Shown in pieces: positions 26,000 to 39,800 of a stretch of DNA of 64,000 nt. The translations under genes were made by a program, and so were the position numbers. The stretch's first letter is position 1. Every line of letters starts with the position of its first letter. Under the pieces are notes generated by a model that made no database searches, had not been told where the DNA came from, and was given only the letters and a program-made list of their open reading frames with translations. The stretch is from contig CM060199.1 in NCBI GenBank assembly GCA_030562195.1, forward strand, positions 29,966,338 to 30,030,337, read 5' to 3'. Origin of the DNA: Nipponacmea schrenckii (Eukaryota; Mollusca; Gastropoda; Lottiidae).

Positions 26000-26995
26000 T
26001 ATTACAATTACAATACAATTATATTAATTAGATATTCCTAGAATAGATATCAATATTCATTTATTTGGGTGATGTATTTAATTTTATTAATCTAGAATAT
26101 CATGATTCAAGAATACAGTTATATGATATTACAATTAGTATACAATTATACCCATTAAATATTTGTGAGTTATGTAATTATGTAATTCTCGAATACTATA
26201 ATACAATTTTAGGATATTACAATTACAATACATTTACATTAATTAGATATTCCTAAAATAGATATAAATATTTATTTATTTGAGTGATGTAAATTTATTT
26301 ATCTAGAATATCCCGTTTCTAGAGTACAGTTATATGAAATTACAATTATACTCATTAAATATTTGAGAGTTACGTAATAATGTAATTACAATTACAAAAC
26401 AATTATATTAATCAAATATTTCTTGAATAGATATAAATATTTGAATTATTTGGATGATGTAGGAAATTTTATTTATCTAGAATATCCCGTTTCTAGAGTA
26501 CAGTTATATGATATCCCAATTACTATACAATTATACTCATTAAATATATTGTGAGTTATGTAATAATGTAATTCTCGAATACTAGAATACAATTTAAGGA
26601 TATTACAATTACAATACAATTATATTAATTAAATATTCCTAGAATAGATATATTAATTTATTTGAGTGATGTAAATTTATTCATCTAGAATATTCCGTTT
26701 CTAGAGTTCAGTTATATGATATTACAATTATACTCATTAAATATTTGTGAGTTATGTAATACATAATGTAATTCTCGAATACTAGAATTTAAGGGTATTA
26801 CAATTACAATACAATTATTTTAATTAGATATTTCTGGAATAGATATAAATATTTATTTGGGTGATATTCTATCATGATTCTAGAGTAGAGTTATATCTAA
26901 TAAAATTTGTGAGTTATGTAATAAGGTAACTCTCGAATACTAGAATGCAATTTTAGGATATTACAATTACAACACAATTATTTATTATTTATCAG
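26000..26995. repeat. AT-rich satellite-like tandem array, about 165-215 bp period
   Basis: The marker attacaatta recurs at 26001, 26215, 26385, 26602, 26797 and 26960, and each interval repeats the same order of blocks: atattcctagaatagatat, tgagtgatgta, ctagaatatcccgtttctag, attaaatatttgtgagttat and gtaattctcgaatactag. Units vary by deletions. Confidence 0.85.
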
Positions 26996-29900
26996 TGATG
27001 TAATTGTATGTGATGTATTTTGTGGGTGGTTACATTGTATCTTTCTAGGATAGATATAAGTAGGCCTATGTATTTATATCTCAGTAATAGAAATACTCAT
27101 CATTGGTTTATTATTATATGTCTAGAATGTTATTATGATTATGTATTTATATGAGAAATAGAAATCCTAATAATCACATTATTTTACAATGTACGTAACT
27201 AAGTACAGTGATTACAATAGTAAAATAGTGTGATATAGGTAGGTAAATTTCATTATAAAAAACAAAACTATTATAATCTTTAATCATGCAATTACACATA
27301 TATGGCGTTGATGATGATCTTTATTTGTAAAAATAAGTTTGTATAATAGAGTACATCAGATTCTGGAAGTACATCTAGCTGGAAATTAAACCGTGGAACT
27401 TGATACAGATTTATAAATTGTCTATAATTGATTGAAATGTATTCTATTTGATATCGATTCACGGCATTGTCAAATCAAACGCTGATTTATGGGATACAGA
27501 AAGAATGAAGATTTACTAATCAAAGTGAGGTCTATTCATTTGTCTTAAGTTTGAACAAATATATACCGTTCAAGACGACTGCCTTTCAATATAGGAATCC
27601 TAATATACGTTTTAACAAATAATACCAGATTCAATTAATTATGTATTTGTCTATGATTTTTATTAATTGCTTTCCTCATAGTCTCGAGTAATAAAAATAC
27701 ATTAAGAATCGTTTCTAAAGAAATTGATAAATGCTAAAATCTATCCATTAATCATTTAATAAATTGATAGCTTTTGCTTTAAAGTTACTCGCGCCTGTAC
27801 TTTTCTGCCCTCAAGCGAAAAGTGTATAAAACTGAACGGAAGGCTAACTATTTTGAAGACTTAATATGCTTTAAAGTCAATGTCGGAGCTACTGATTGGA
27901 AACTCGGCTTGGGGTACGGTGATCAAATGTTCTTCTCTGTGGTGGTCAAATACAAAACTTAAGCCTTTTTTTTATAACTATGATACTTATTTTATATGGG
28001 GCAATCTCATTCAATATTTGATTTGAAAGCTAAGAAATCACTACACAAATCGACACCAAATTTGAATATCCACAGAGTCAACGAAATTGTGAATGTTTCA
28101 TAAAATGACATACATGAAATCAAAAATTCTCTTCAAATCAAATATATTAATTCGACAATAAAATAAAGGACTAAAATTACAATAATTTGACGTGTAATTC
28201 CCTTTAAGCTTTTAGTTTATGTCTGGTTTAAATAATGTTTTTTTTTTTTTTAGAATTCATTAGAATCGGTTGGATAATTATATAATTAATGGCGGTGATT
28301 CTATTTACCTCGTAATTATACTTCAGAAATTTATTATAGCCTATACAAACATTTTGAAAAACAAAACATTATTGTGCCATAATTCAACTTATTACTTCCA
28401 AAAGTTATGACTCGAAGGGATACTACTTCGTAATAAACAAAAAAAAAATACCACCCATTCCGTACCCCAATAAACATTGAAAAGCTCAATCTGATTAGGG
28501 TTTTTTTTATTCACTTTGTAAAAGGGAAAATATATACAGCGGCTGAGGTTTCTTTTGAAAGAAGAGGGCCGTATTGAAAATGTATCTGGGTGCAATTTGG
28601 AAAGGCTCTTTCAGTAGTCTAAGGGAAGTAACTCTGTTCATAAATTTAGTCTCCGAACTACACTGAATGTAATTACTTGATGATTCATTAATCATTACAC
28701 CAGCTCGAAAAGCGTAGCTAAATAATGATCTATAAAATCAGTTAAAAACTGATTTCAGAATCAATACGGCCCTACGTTCTAGTTCGAAAGAAATAAAACC
28801 AATGCAGATAATAGAAGAATTTTCACACTGAATAACTCGTATAATCTTATATTATGTAGGTATTCTCAATGGCTAATAGCGAAATTCCAAACTAAGAGTC
28901 GATTCTTATTGTACTTAAACATTTTGAAATATAAATTCTAATTGGAATAATTGTGGGTTTTTTTGTCCGCATGGGATGATTGAAAGACAGAATCGTGTCA
29001 CCTTGTTTGTGGATCTAATTCTGACCAATGTTCAACACGTCAATGGTAATGGGTAAGCTTCGTCTTGTTTCCAGAACCATAGGCCTATATCTATGTGTTT
29101 ACTACTTGGAAATTGTGGATAAATATTGCTTTACCACAACGTTTTTGTTTTTATTTGATTGCAGCTTTTTACACCGTGGCGATATGAAAATCTTATGAAA
29201 ATCCCTGCCTGACCATAAAAATGTCACTTAATTATGGACAGTCAAAATGGCTTCAGGCTCTATCTTCCAATCTAACAACCGTACGGGAAAAGATAGCAAA
29301 CAATACACGATGGTGCCACTGCTTATTTTGTATGCCTGTTTTCACAGCAGGGATATAACTTAGGCTACATTGACTCCTTCATTTCGATAGAGCAGCTTTA
29401 AATATGATGGGCGCTGAATTTTTTTTCTTCTTTTTTTTTTATCAATTTTAGGCTATTTGGAAAATTAACTGTTTCATCTGAACCCTCATTAACTCACGAC
29501 TAGGTCCGTAGGTTCACAAAGGGAAGTTAAGACAAAACCTTCATGCCTTATTGGCCATAATAGAAATTCTTCGTTTAAAAAGTGAAAAATATAAATACAA
29601 TATGCGTCTGCGTCACACACAAAACCATGCCCTTTCCATCGTATTCCAAATATAGAATTTGACAGTCTTCTTAACTTGGGAACTTTGGTTGTACACGATG
29701 TGCCTTATCCTACCTTTAAAGCCCCTGGTTTAATTTGTCTTCATAATTAACCATTTTCTCTGCACCAACGGCATATTGTCGTCTGCAGGCCCACGCTTGA
29801 ATTTGTTGTTCTTCTTCCACTCAAACAGTAGTTACGTCCCTTGAACCACTCAGTTCATTGTGTTTCACATTCTCGGCAAGATTACAAAAATAACCCAGAC

Positions 29901-30782
29901 GAAACTAAATCCCTTCGATATGGGACAACGCCTCTTAATCAAAATAAATAAAGGTGTAAAGGAAATATAACAATAGATTTTTAAGTGTTCTATAAATAAA
30001 CCCTATTCTTATTATTAGTCACTTGAAGAATAAAAGACTGAAGGAGCTCTAAAGGGATTAAAAAGCTTAGGAGTGCATTGGCAGATATGGGTGCCAAATC
30101 AATTTACAACTTCCATAATTTTATTGAGAGCTGTAAGCTAAAAGTAAAAGAACAATATAAATATGCCCCGTTTCAATTTTAATTCATTTGGCTATAATTT
30201 TTGTATATGACTGCAGTTAGGCAATATGCTTACAAATTTTCATTAATTCGAATTCCAATGTATATTTGGTACTATGTTTAAACTTTAGAATTACATTATT
30301 TGTGAAAGGAAAGTAACGATATAAAGTTCCTTTCCGTTACTTCTATATATATCTACCGGTTAACTAATCCTAACAAAAATGTAGGCTACTTAAAACAACT
30401 GAATGAATGAATAAATGAATGAATGAAATAAGGCTTGAGTCATTTCCATCATTTAGAGGGTGAAAGGTAAAAAAATGGGGGTTTAGGGACAATAGATCTA
30501 CACTTTTTCTATATAAAAATATAATTATTCTTCATCGCATGTTATTTCTCTTTAATCCTCCATGTATCAAGTGCTAATGTGAATTAACAGTTATAATGCA
30601 CTTTGACATGTCAAACGTGTTTATATTACTGTCGAGATTATCCAGACGTTATCCTGGGAATAAATGTCTTTCATGTGACAAAGGACATGTCGATCGCGAC
30701 CAAATTTCTATGTTTATCTGGTTCGGAGTAAATAGAATGGTACCATTCGATTGGACGATAATATGTAGAATGTAGTTGGCAG
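26996..30782. other. Non-coding DNA upstream of GALNT2; promoter not identified
   Basis: No gene was recognised. A short AATG/GAAT microsatellite lies at 30402-30430. The GALNT2 promoter and 5' UTR should fall in the last part of this stretch, but I see no motif that fixes a transcription start. Confidence 0.4.
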
Positions 30783-30842
30783 ATGAACGCGGGACGGTCT
30801 CATGGTACGACGGAGGTTTCGTCTGCTGCTAGGGATAGCTAG
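30783..30842 (+). promoter_or_regulatory. Overlapping upstream ORF at the GALNT2 start
   Basis: An ATG at 30783, 19 bases before the GALNT2 start and in another frame, opens a 19-codon reading frame that stops at TAG 30840-30842, inside exon 1. If the transcript starts upstream of it, scanning ribosomes would meet this ATG first. The arrangement is seen directly; a regulatory role is inference, and the transcription start is unknown. Confidence 0.4.
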
Positions 30843-30894
30843 CCTTTGGTTATTAGGGGTTGTTATTTATGTTTACAAAGCTACAGAGGACCAA
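30802..30894 (+). CDS. GALNT2: GALNT2 exon 1: start, cytoplasmic tail and signal anchor
   Basis: This exon encodes residues 1-31: a short basic tail (MVRRRFR), a hydrophobic anchor of about 18 residues and the first stem residues (KATEDQ). An in-frame TGA at 30784-30786 lies just upstream, so no longer N-terminus is possible without another exon. The ATG is followed by G. The donor GTGAGT starts at 30895 and the exon ends in phase 0. The basic tail and anchor resemble the start of human GALNT2. Confidence 0.93.
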
Positions 30895-33800
30895 GTGAGT
30901 ATGCAAATTGTTACTTCTTTTGTCTGCAATTCCATTTTTTATCGACATCTGTCAGTGTCTATTTTAAGGCACCAGTCACAGAGTCGGGTCGCGATGCCAA
31001 ATTCGTGATTCATTCATTATTCTCACCCAGTATGAGGACTGTATCACTTTCTCAACGGAATCAAAGTTATTAAAGAAATTTTTTTGTCTCCCAAACCAGA
31101 TTTATAGTATGCGATCATTGGAGATCTAGTTGTACAGCTGGTTTCCTGAAAAATAGGCTTTTTTTTTGTTGATAAGCCTAGCAGATCATCATTCTACATA
31201 ATAGGCCTAACTGTAGGTGTAGGCTTAGGTCTATATCTGATATGTTATCTTTTTATTTATTTATTTTTTATTTATCCTGAAGGAATTATTTACGGCCCTT
31301 ATTAGGCTTGGAAAGAGACCTAGAATTTAGAAGGTCGATTAAACGTAAAAGTGAGAAGTTTGATTTTAACTTTAAGTAAGGTTACTGATCTAAGCTTATT
31401 TCTTTCATCTTTGAGAGAAATAAAATAGATACCGGTATTTCAGACAGGATTGATGATGTCTAGCAATGTGGTTTAAATGATAGTAAGTTATTTTGCTGAT
31501 TTTGGTCAAATTTTACTTGAAATTTATTAGATTATTTATATAATTTGAATTCAAATTATACAAATTGGGGTGTAATAAGTATAGACAGTTTCATGTTTTG
31601 AAAATTTTGCGAATGAGGGATACCTTTTGAACTGTGTAGTGCGAGTAATCATATTTGGAGTTCATACTTTTCCCCCTGACATTATTTCCCCCCATAGTTC
31701 CCATACCCAGACTTGTTGTTCTTGTTTTCAATCAAATGAGGCATACCTAACGGTAGAAATATATGTTTACTGTTCATATACATGGATGATGTCTTCTTTG
31801 TAATATCTGGTATAGGCCTAAGTAACTTTGTCAGATTAATGAAATTTGAGTATTACCTGAAGGACTAGAAACTTTGAACAAGGTTGATATACATCATATA
31901 TCAAGATTCTCTATACCAGGGTACATGAGCAACCAGTCAGTTATGTATGATTACACAAAGAGTACAATTAAAGGACTCATGATTATGGTATACAATTTAT
32001 CAAAATAATCTTGTCTATATTTCTTGGTGACTGAATTTTATTTATTATTTACATATTAATTGGAGTGTCCAAAAGTCTATAGAATAGCTTTTTGCAAATA
32101 AAAATGCAAGTATAAAGTGTACATGTATTAAGCAATTTTTTTTTTAAGCAGGCTTCTCTCAGGAAGGTGTAAGCTTTCAAAAATCTACAATTTGACCATG
32201 ATAATCTAAATTTTGACAAAATAATCTTGTCTATATTTCTTGGTGACTGAATTTTATTTATTATTTACATATTAATTGGAGTGTCCAAAAGTCTATAGAA
32301 TAGCTTTTTGCAAATAAAAATGCAAGTATAAAGTGTACATGTATTAAGCAATTTTTTTTTAAGCAGGCTTCTCTCAGGAAGGTGTAAGCTTTCAAAAATC
32401 TACAATTTGACCATGATAATCTATATTTTGACATACCGGGTATGTAGAGAGAGATTTTAGTACTGTTATAAAAAGGGGTTTTAGGGAGGTTTTTGTCTTA
32501 TACACTTCAGTATATATACCAGTCTAATTTCCAATAAAACCTCTGCTAATTAAGTATGACTCACTAACCTAGGGGTCCAGGGTTCAATCCTGGCAAAGGT
32601 CGATATGAACTTTCAGATTTATCAGCTCGGGTTCCCCTTGTCAGTGATGCAGGTCGGAGTGACCGACCTGGAAAAAGTTTCTAGTCATTTGGATGGGACA
32701 ATAAACCAAGGCCCCATGTGTTACAGGCTGTGTACATTAAAGATCCATCGACAGTTGGAAATCGCAAAAAGAGTAGTCTTATAATGCTGTCCTGGTAAAA
32801 TGCCTCTCATTTTAAACTGCATGGGGTTGCCAATAATCATTAGCCCATAAGGTGCAGAAGAATAGGACATAAAACTCAATTCATTTCATTTTTTCCAGTA
32901 AAACTTCTGTAGTTACCTCATATTACAAAAATCACAAGAAATGATGTCCAAATGTAATTTTGTTATGTTTGGTCACATTTCCCTGGAATAGAAGTTATAA
33001 GTGTACCAATCCTCAACAAAGACTAGAAAACCTCATCGAGAGAATGATGGCATATTATGAATTTTGTCCTAAACCTTGACTGCTATAGTCACTAAGCTTA
33101 TTCTACCATTATTGTAGCGATTTGATTGAATTGTACACTAACTAAAATAGTCATTCAAAGATCTCGACAGGGAGTCTGTTAACAATAAACCATAAATGTG
33201 TTTTTAAAATTTCTGTCAAGGAATCTAATTGGTTGTATTCCATGATGTACAATCCAATTGACAGCTATTGAAGTCAAGATATTAGACAAAATTTGTAATA
33301 GCTTGACATCGTGAAGATGTAAAAGCAGGTTCAATAATTTTAATATTGGACTGATACATAAATAGTTCATTCAGGATATAATCTTATCATACAATTTTAA
33401 CATAATACATTGACTGACCTTTGTCTTGTATTGAGTTAAGTTAAAAGAATTTTGACATACCCCTATCATTTTATCTATGTTAACTTCTATTGGTCTCTAT
33501 GTAGATTATTTGTATATTTGTGTTTCTTGCATATTTACTTATGGTGTATAAAGACTTATTTGATACACCTACTTTCATAATAATGGTTACCCTATATCTC
33601 AAAGTTGCTGAAGATATAAATTTTATATAAAAACTAACGGTGATGATATTACTAGGTACCGGTAGTGGTAACTGTAAAAATAAGTTCTGGACCCAAAACT
33701 TTTCATTTGGTTATTTTGGATTTCCCTTGCTTTCCTCATAAATTCATATCATTCTATCTGGGACTGGTGATGGTGGGGGGGGGGGTCAAAGGGTCAAAGG

Positions 33801-36800
33801 GATTGTTGATGGACAAAATAGTATAACCCATCACTGCTTTTGTATTATTTTTCTTGCCATAATTTAAAATCATTTCTCTTAAGAGAATGGAAACTAAATT
33901 TCAGTGCGTTTATTTGTAGAATATATAGAAAGTTAGATGTAATGTGAACGAGTTAAGACTTAAAGTTAAACCTTGTCAGTAAAATGAACTTTACAAGGTT
34001 TGAATCAGAATTTGCATCTTGTTATTATTTACATTATGCAGCATTATCAACAACATTGAAAATATAAAGAGTGGGTGCGAATTAAAATTATTTAGTTAAG
34101 AGAAAAGTTATGTCAGAACTTCAGTATAGTATTCAAGCTACTTTAGTTTAGCTCGACAGTTATTAGGTCCATGGACGCAATAATGAGTTTTTTTTTCAAA
34201 TTCAGGCCAATGGACGTAAATTCAAAATTAACTTTAGGTACTTCAATGACAACCTTACAAGGTGATTACAAATGGTGGTGATGATTGACATAGAACGGAC
34301 ATTTAGAAAGCTCAATGACGTTCTAAAAGAGTTCCCTCACACTTTAATAGCTATGTTTGTGGAATAAGTTCGTTTTATTTAAAAGGACAATCTTTTGTTG
34401 TTAATATACCACCTATCGTATTTAAACCAAGGGCTTAATTGAAGGAAACATATTTCTCTCATGAAATGGGTCAAAATTGAATTTAAGCCCAGGGTTTAAA
34501 TATGAAGATTCCTGATACAAAATAAGTTAAGAAGCCATATTACTATTAAGCATTTCATAGAGGAACCGAAATAAATTAAATTTGCAATAAACTTTTTTTT
34601 ATTGTTGGTGTTCAACTGTCTGCATTCTTCTTGTGACACACAAGTTTATTTTTCGAGGAAGGTGTTTGTTGTTTTGCTCTTTAAAAATTCCATTATTTTT
34701 TTCCTTCTTAAAAATGATAAGAGACAAATCATTACAAGAACCATCTTAATTGTCTCAGCTTGACTTTTTGAGAATGATTGAAGTTTGTAACAAGCACATG
34801 AAATATCTAATCCAACATGAAGCTACTTCCAGCTAAATCTCTTGACATTGATTTTTCTCGAGATTTTACAAGCAGACTTAACTGTTAACATAGCTCTGTG
34901 TATAACAGCTGGTAGAAAATAAAGTTTATATATTTGATTAGTTATTAATAATAACAGTAGAGGGAGGATGTTTATAATTTTACCCTTACTCTTTAGAACA
35001 TTAATAATCAATAACTTCACCATTTATATTCTAATTAACCCAAATAAACCAGACACATTGCACATAACCATTAACCATAAACCAACTTTTTATTTGGCCC
35101 ATCATTAAAATTCTGAAAGGAAAAAAAAACGAGAAAAAAAGAACGAAATGGCCTATTTAAGTTGTAACTGCTTTTACAATGTGCTATTTCTCTTGTATTA
35201 TCTATAAGCTGAAAGAACAGGTACTGAAAAAACAGAAAGTTTAAGCTAAGGTTATCAGTTAAAGTGTTCAGAGCATTGAAATCCTTCAAGTCTGTGTGCC
35301 CTGAATTGCCATGTTTGAAATTTAAAATGAGACTATATTCATTATAGAAAAATAGAATAGAAGGACATATTCCTAGTTTGAAGTATTTTAGAAAGAATTT
35401 TTCATGCATTGTTTCAAATTGGAGAAACAAAGTCATCTAAATTAATTTAAATTTGGTAAGATATGGGTTGTTGTAAATGGGAGAAAATAAGTCTTTGAAG
35501 AGATGGGTTATTGTAAATGGGAGAAACTAAGTCTTTGAAGAGATGGGTTATTGTAAATGGGAGAAAATAAGTCTTTGAAGAGATGGGTTATTGTAAATGG
35601 GAGAAACTAAGTCTTTGAAGAGATGGGTTATTGTAAATGGGAGAAAATAAGTCTTTGAAGAGATGGGTTATTGTAAATGGGAGAAAATAAGTATTTGAAG
35701 AGATGGGTTGTTGTGAATGGGAGAAACTAAGTCTTTGAAGAGATTGGTTGTTGTAAATGAAAGAAACTAAGTCTTTGAAGAGATGGGTTGTTGTGAATGG
35801 GAGAAACTAAGTCTTTGAAGAGATGGATTGTTGTAAATGGTAGAAACTAAGTCTTTGAAGAGATGGGTTGTTGTGAATCGTAGAAACTAAGTCTTTGAAG
35901 AGAGGGGTTGTTGTAAATGGGAGAAACTAAGTCTTTGAAGAGATGGATTGTTGTAAATGGTAGAAACTAAGTCTTTGAAGAGATAATGGAAGAAACTAAG
36001 TCTTTGAAGAGATAATGGGAGAAACTAAGTCTTTGAAGAGATAATGGAAGAAACTAAGTCTTTGAATAGATAATGGAAGAAACTAAGTCTTTGAAGAGAT
36101 AATGGGAGAAACTAAGTCTTTGAAGAGATAATGGAAGAAACTAAGTCTTTAAAGAGATGGGTTGTTGTGAATGGGAGAAACTTAAGTCTTTGAAGAGATT
36201 GGTTGTTGTAAATGAAAGAAACTAAGTCTTTGAAGAGATGGGTTGTTGTGAATATGAGAAACTAAGTCTTTGAAGAGATGGGTTGTTGTGAATGGGAGAA
36301 ACTAAGTCTTTGAAGAGATGGGTTGTTGTGAATGGGAGAAACTAAGTCTTTGAAGAGATGGGTTGTTGTGAATGGGAGAAACTAAGTCTTTGAAGAGATG
36401 GGTTATTGTAAATGGGAGAAACTAAGTCTTTGAAGAGATGGGTTATTGTAAATGTGAGAAACTAAGTCTTTGAAGAGATGGGTTATTGTAAATGGGAGAA
36501 AATAATTCTTTGAAGAGATGGGTTGTTGTGAATGGGAGAAACTAAGTCTTTGAAGAGATGGGTTATTGTAAATGTGAGAAACTAAGTCTTTGAAGAGATG
36601 GGTTATTGTAAATGGGAGAAAATAAGTCTTTGAAGAGATGGGTTGTTGTGAATGGGAGAAACTAAGTCTTTGAAGAGATTGGTTGTTGTAAATGAAAGAA
36701 ACTAAGTCTTTGAAGAGATGGGTTGTTGTGAATGGGAGAAACTAAGTCTTTGAAGAGATGGGTTGTTGTGAATAGGAGAAACTAAGTCTTTGAAGAGATG

Positions 36801-39800
36801 GGTTGTTGTGAATCGTAGAAACTAAGTCTTTGAAGAGATGGGTTGTTGTAAATGGGAGAAACTAAGTCTTTGAAGAGATGGATTGTTGTAAATGGTAGAA
36901 ACTAAGTCTTTGAAGAGATAATGGGAGAAACTAAGTCTTTGAAGAGATAATGGAAGAAACTAAGTCTTTGAATAGATAATGGAAGAAACTAAGTCTTTGA
37001 AGAGATAATGGGAGAAACTAAGTCTTTGAAGAGATAATGGAAGAAACTAAGTCTTTGAAGAGATGGGTTGTTGTGAATGGGAGAAAATAAGTCTTTGAAG
37101 AGATTGGTTGTTGTAAATGAAAGAAACTAAGTCTTTGAAGAGATGGGTTGTTGTGAATGGGAGAAACTAAGTCTTTGAAGAGATGGGTTGTTGTGAATGG
37201 GAGAAACTAAGTCTTTGAAGAGATGGGTTGTTGTGAATGGGAGAAACTAAGTCTTTGAAGAGATGGGTTGTTGTAAATGGGAGAAACTAAGTCTTTGAAG
37301 AGATGGGTTATTGTAAATGGGAGAAACTAAGTCTTTGAAGAGATGGGTTATTGTAAATGTGAGAAACTAAGTCTTTGAAGAGATGGGTTATTGTAAATGG
37401 GAGAAAATAATTCTTTGAAGAGATGGGTTGTTGTGAATGGGAGAAACTAAGTCTTTGAAGAGATGGGTTATTGTAAATGTGAGAAACTAAGTCTTTGAAG
37501 AGATGGGTTATTGTAAATGGGAGAAAATAAGTCTTTGAAGAGATGGGTTGTTGTGAATGGGAGAAACTAAGTCTTTGAAGAGATTGGTTGTTGTAAATGA
37601 AAGAAACTAAGTCTTTGAAGAGATGGGTTGTTGTGAATGGGAGAAACTAAGTCTTTGAAGAGATGGGTTGTTGTGAATAGGAGAAACTAAGTCTTTGAAG
37701 AGATGGGTTGTTGTGAATCGTAGAAACTAAGTCTTTGAAGAGATGGGTTGTTGTAAATGGGAGAAACTAAGTCTTTGAAGAGATGGATTGTTGTAAATGG
37801 TAGAAACTAAGTCTTTGAAGAGATAATGGGAGAAACTAAGTCTTTGAAGAGATAATGGAAGAAACTAAGTCTTTGAATAGATAATGGAAGAAACTAAGTC
37901 TTTGAAGAGATAATGGAGAAACTAAGTCTTTGAAGAGTTTAATGGGAGAAACTAAGTCTTTGAAGAGATGGGTTGTTGTGAATGGGAGAAAATAAGTCTT
38001 TGAAGAGATTGGTTGTTGTAAATGAAAGAAACTAAGTCTTTGAAGAGATGGGTTGTTGTGAATGGGAGAAACTAAGTCTTTGAAGAGATGGGTTGTTGTG
38101 AATGGGAGAAACTAAGTCTTTGAAGAGATGGGTTGTTGTGAATGGGAGAAACTAAGTCTTTGAAGAGATGGGTTGTTGTGAATGGGAGAAACTAAGTCTT
38201 TGAAGAGATGGGTTATTGTAAATGGGAGAAACTAAGTCTTTGAAGAGATGGGTTATTGTAAATGGGAGAAACTAAGTCTTTGAAGAGATAAATGGAGAAA
38301 ATAATCTTTGAAGAGATGGGTTGTTGTGAATGGGAGAAACTAAGTCTTTGAAGAGATTGGTTGTTGTAAATGAAAGAAACTAAGTCTTTGAAGAGATGGG
38401 TTGTTGTGAATGGGAGAAACTAAGTCTTTGAAGAGATGGGTTGTTGTGAATGGGAGAAACTAAGTCTTTGAAGAGATGGGTTGTTGTGAATGGGAGAAAC
38501 TAAGTCTTTGAAGAGATGGGTTGTTGTAAATGGGAGAAACTAAGTCTTTGAAGAGATGGATTGTTGTAAATGGTAGAAACTAAGTCTTTGAAGAGATAAT
38601 GGAAGAAACTAAGTCTTTGAAGAGATAATGGGAGAAACTAAGTCTTTGAAGAGATAATTGAAGAAACTAAGTCTTTGAAGAGATAATGGGAGAAACTAAG
38701 TCTTTGAAGAGATAATGGAAGAAACTAAGTCTTTGAAGAGATAATGGAAGAAACTAAGTCTTTGAAGAGATAATGGGAGAAACTAAGTCTTTGAAGAGAT
38801 AATGGAAGAAACTAAGTCTTTGAAGAGATGGGTTGTTGTAATGGGAGAAACTAAGTCTTTGAAGAGATGGGTTTGGGTAATGGGAGAAACTAAGTCTTTG
38901 AAGAGATGGAAGATGTTGTGAAATAGGAGAAACTAAGTCTTTGAAGAGATAATGGGAGAAACTAAGTCTTTGAAGAGATAATGGGAGAAACTAAGTCTTT
39001 GAAGAGATAATTGAAGAAACTAAGTTTTGAAGAGATGGATTGTTGTAAATGGTAGAAACTAAGTCTTTGAAGAGATAATGGAAGAAACTAAGTCTTTGAA
39101 GAGATAATGGGAGAAACTAAGTCTTTGAAGAGATAATTGAAGAAACTAAGTCTTTGAAGAGATAATGGGAGAAACTAAGTCTTTGAAGAGATAATGGAAG
39201 AAACTAAGTCTTTGAAGAGATAATGGAAGAAACTAAGTCTTTGAAGAGATAATGGGAGAAACTAAGTCTTTGAAGAGATAATGGAAGAAACTAAGTCTTT
39301 GAAGAGATGGGTTGTTGTGAATGGGAGAAACTAAGTCTTTGAAGAGATGGGTTGTTGTAAATGGGAGAAACTAAGTCTTTGAAGAGATGGGTTGTTGTAA
39401 ATGGTAGAAACTAAGTCTTTGAAGAGATGGATTGTTGTAAATGGTAGAAACTAAGTCTTTGAAGAGATGGATTATTGTAAATGGTAGAAACTAAGTCTTT
39501 GAAGAGATAATGGAAGAAACTAAGTCTTTGAAGAGATAATGGAAGAAACTAAGTCTTTGAAGAGATAATGGAAGAAACTAAGTCTTTGAAGAGATAATGG
39601 AAGAAACTAAGTCTATGAAGAGATAATGGGAGAAACTAAGTCTTTGAAGAGATAATGAAGAAACTAAGTTTTTGAAGAGATAATGGGAGAAACTTAGTCT
39701 TTGAAGAGATGGGTTGTTGTGAATGGGAGAAATTACTTCTTTCCATTTAATTTAAATTTGGTAAGAGATAGATTGTTGTAAATGGGAGAAACCAAGTCTT

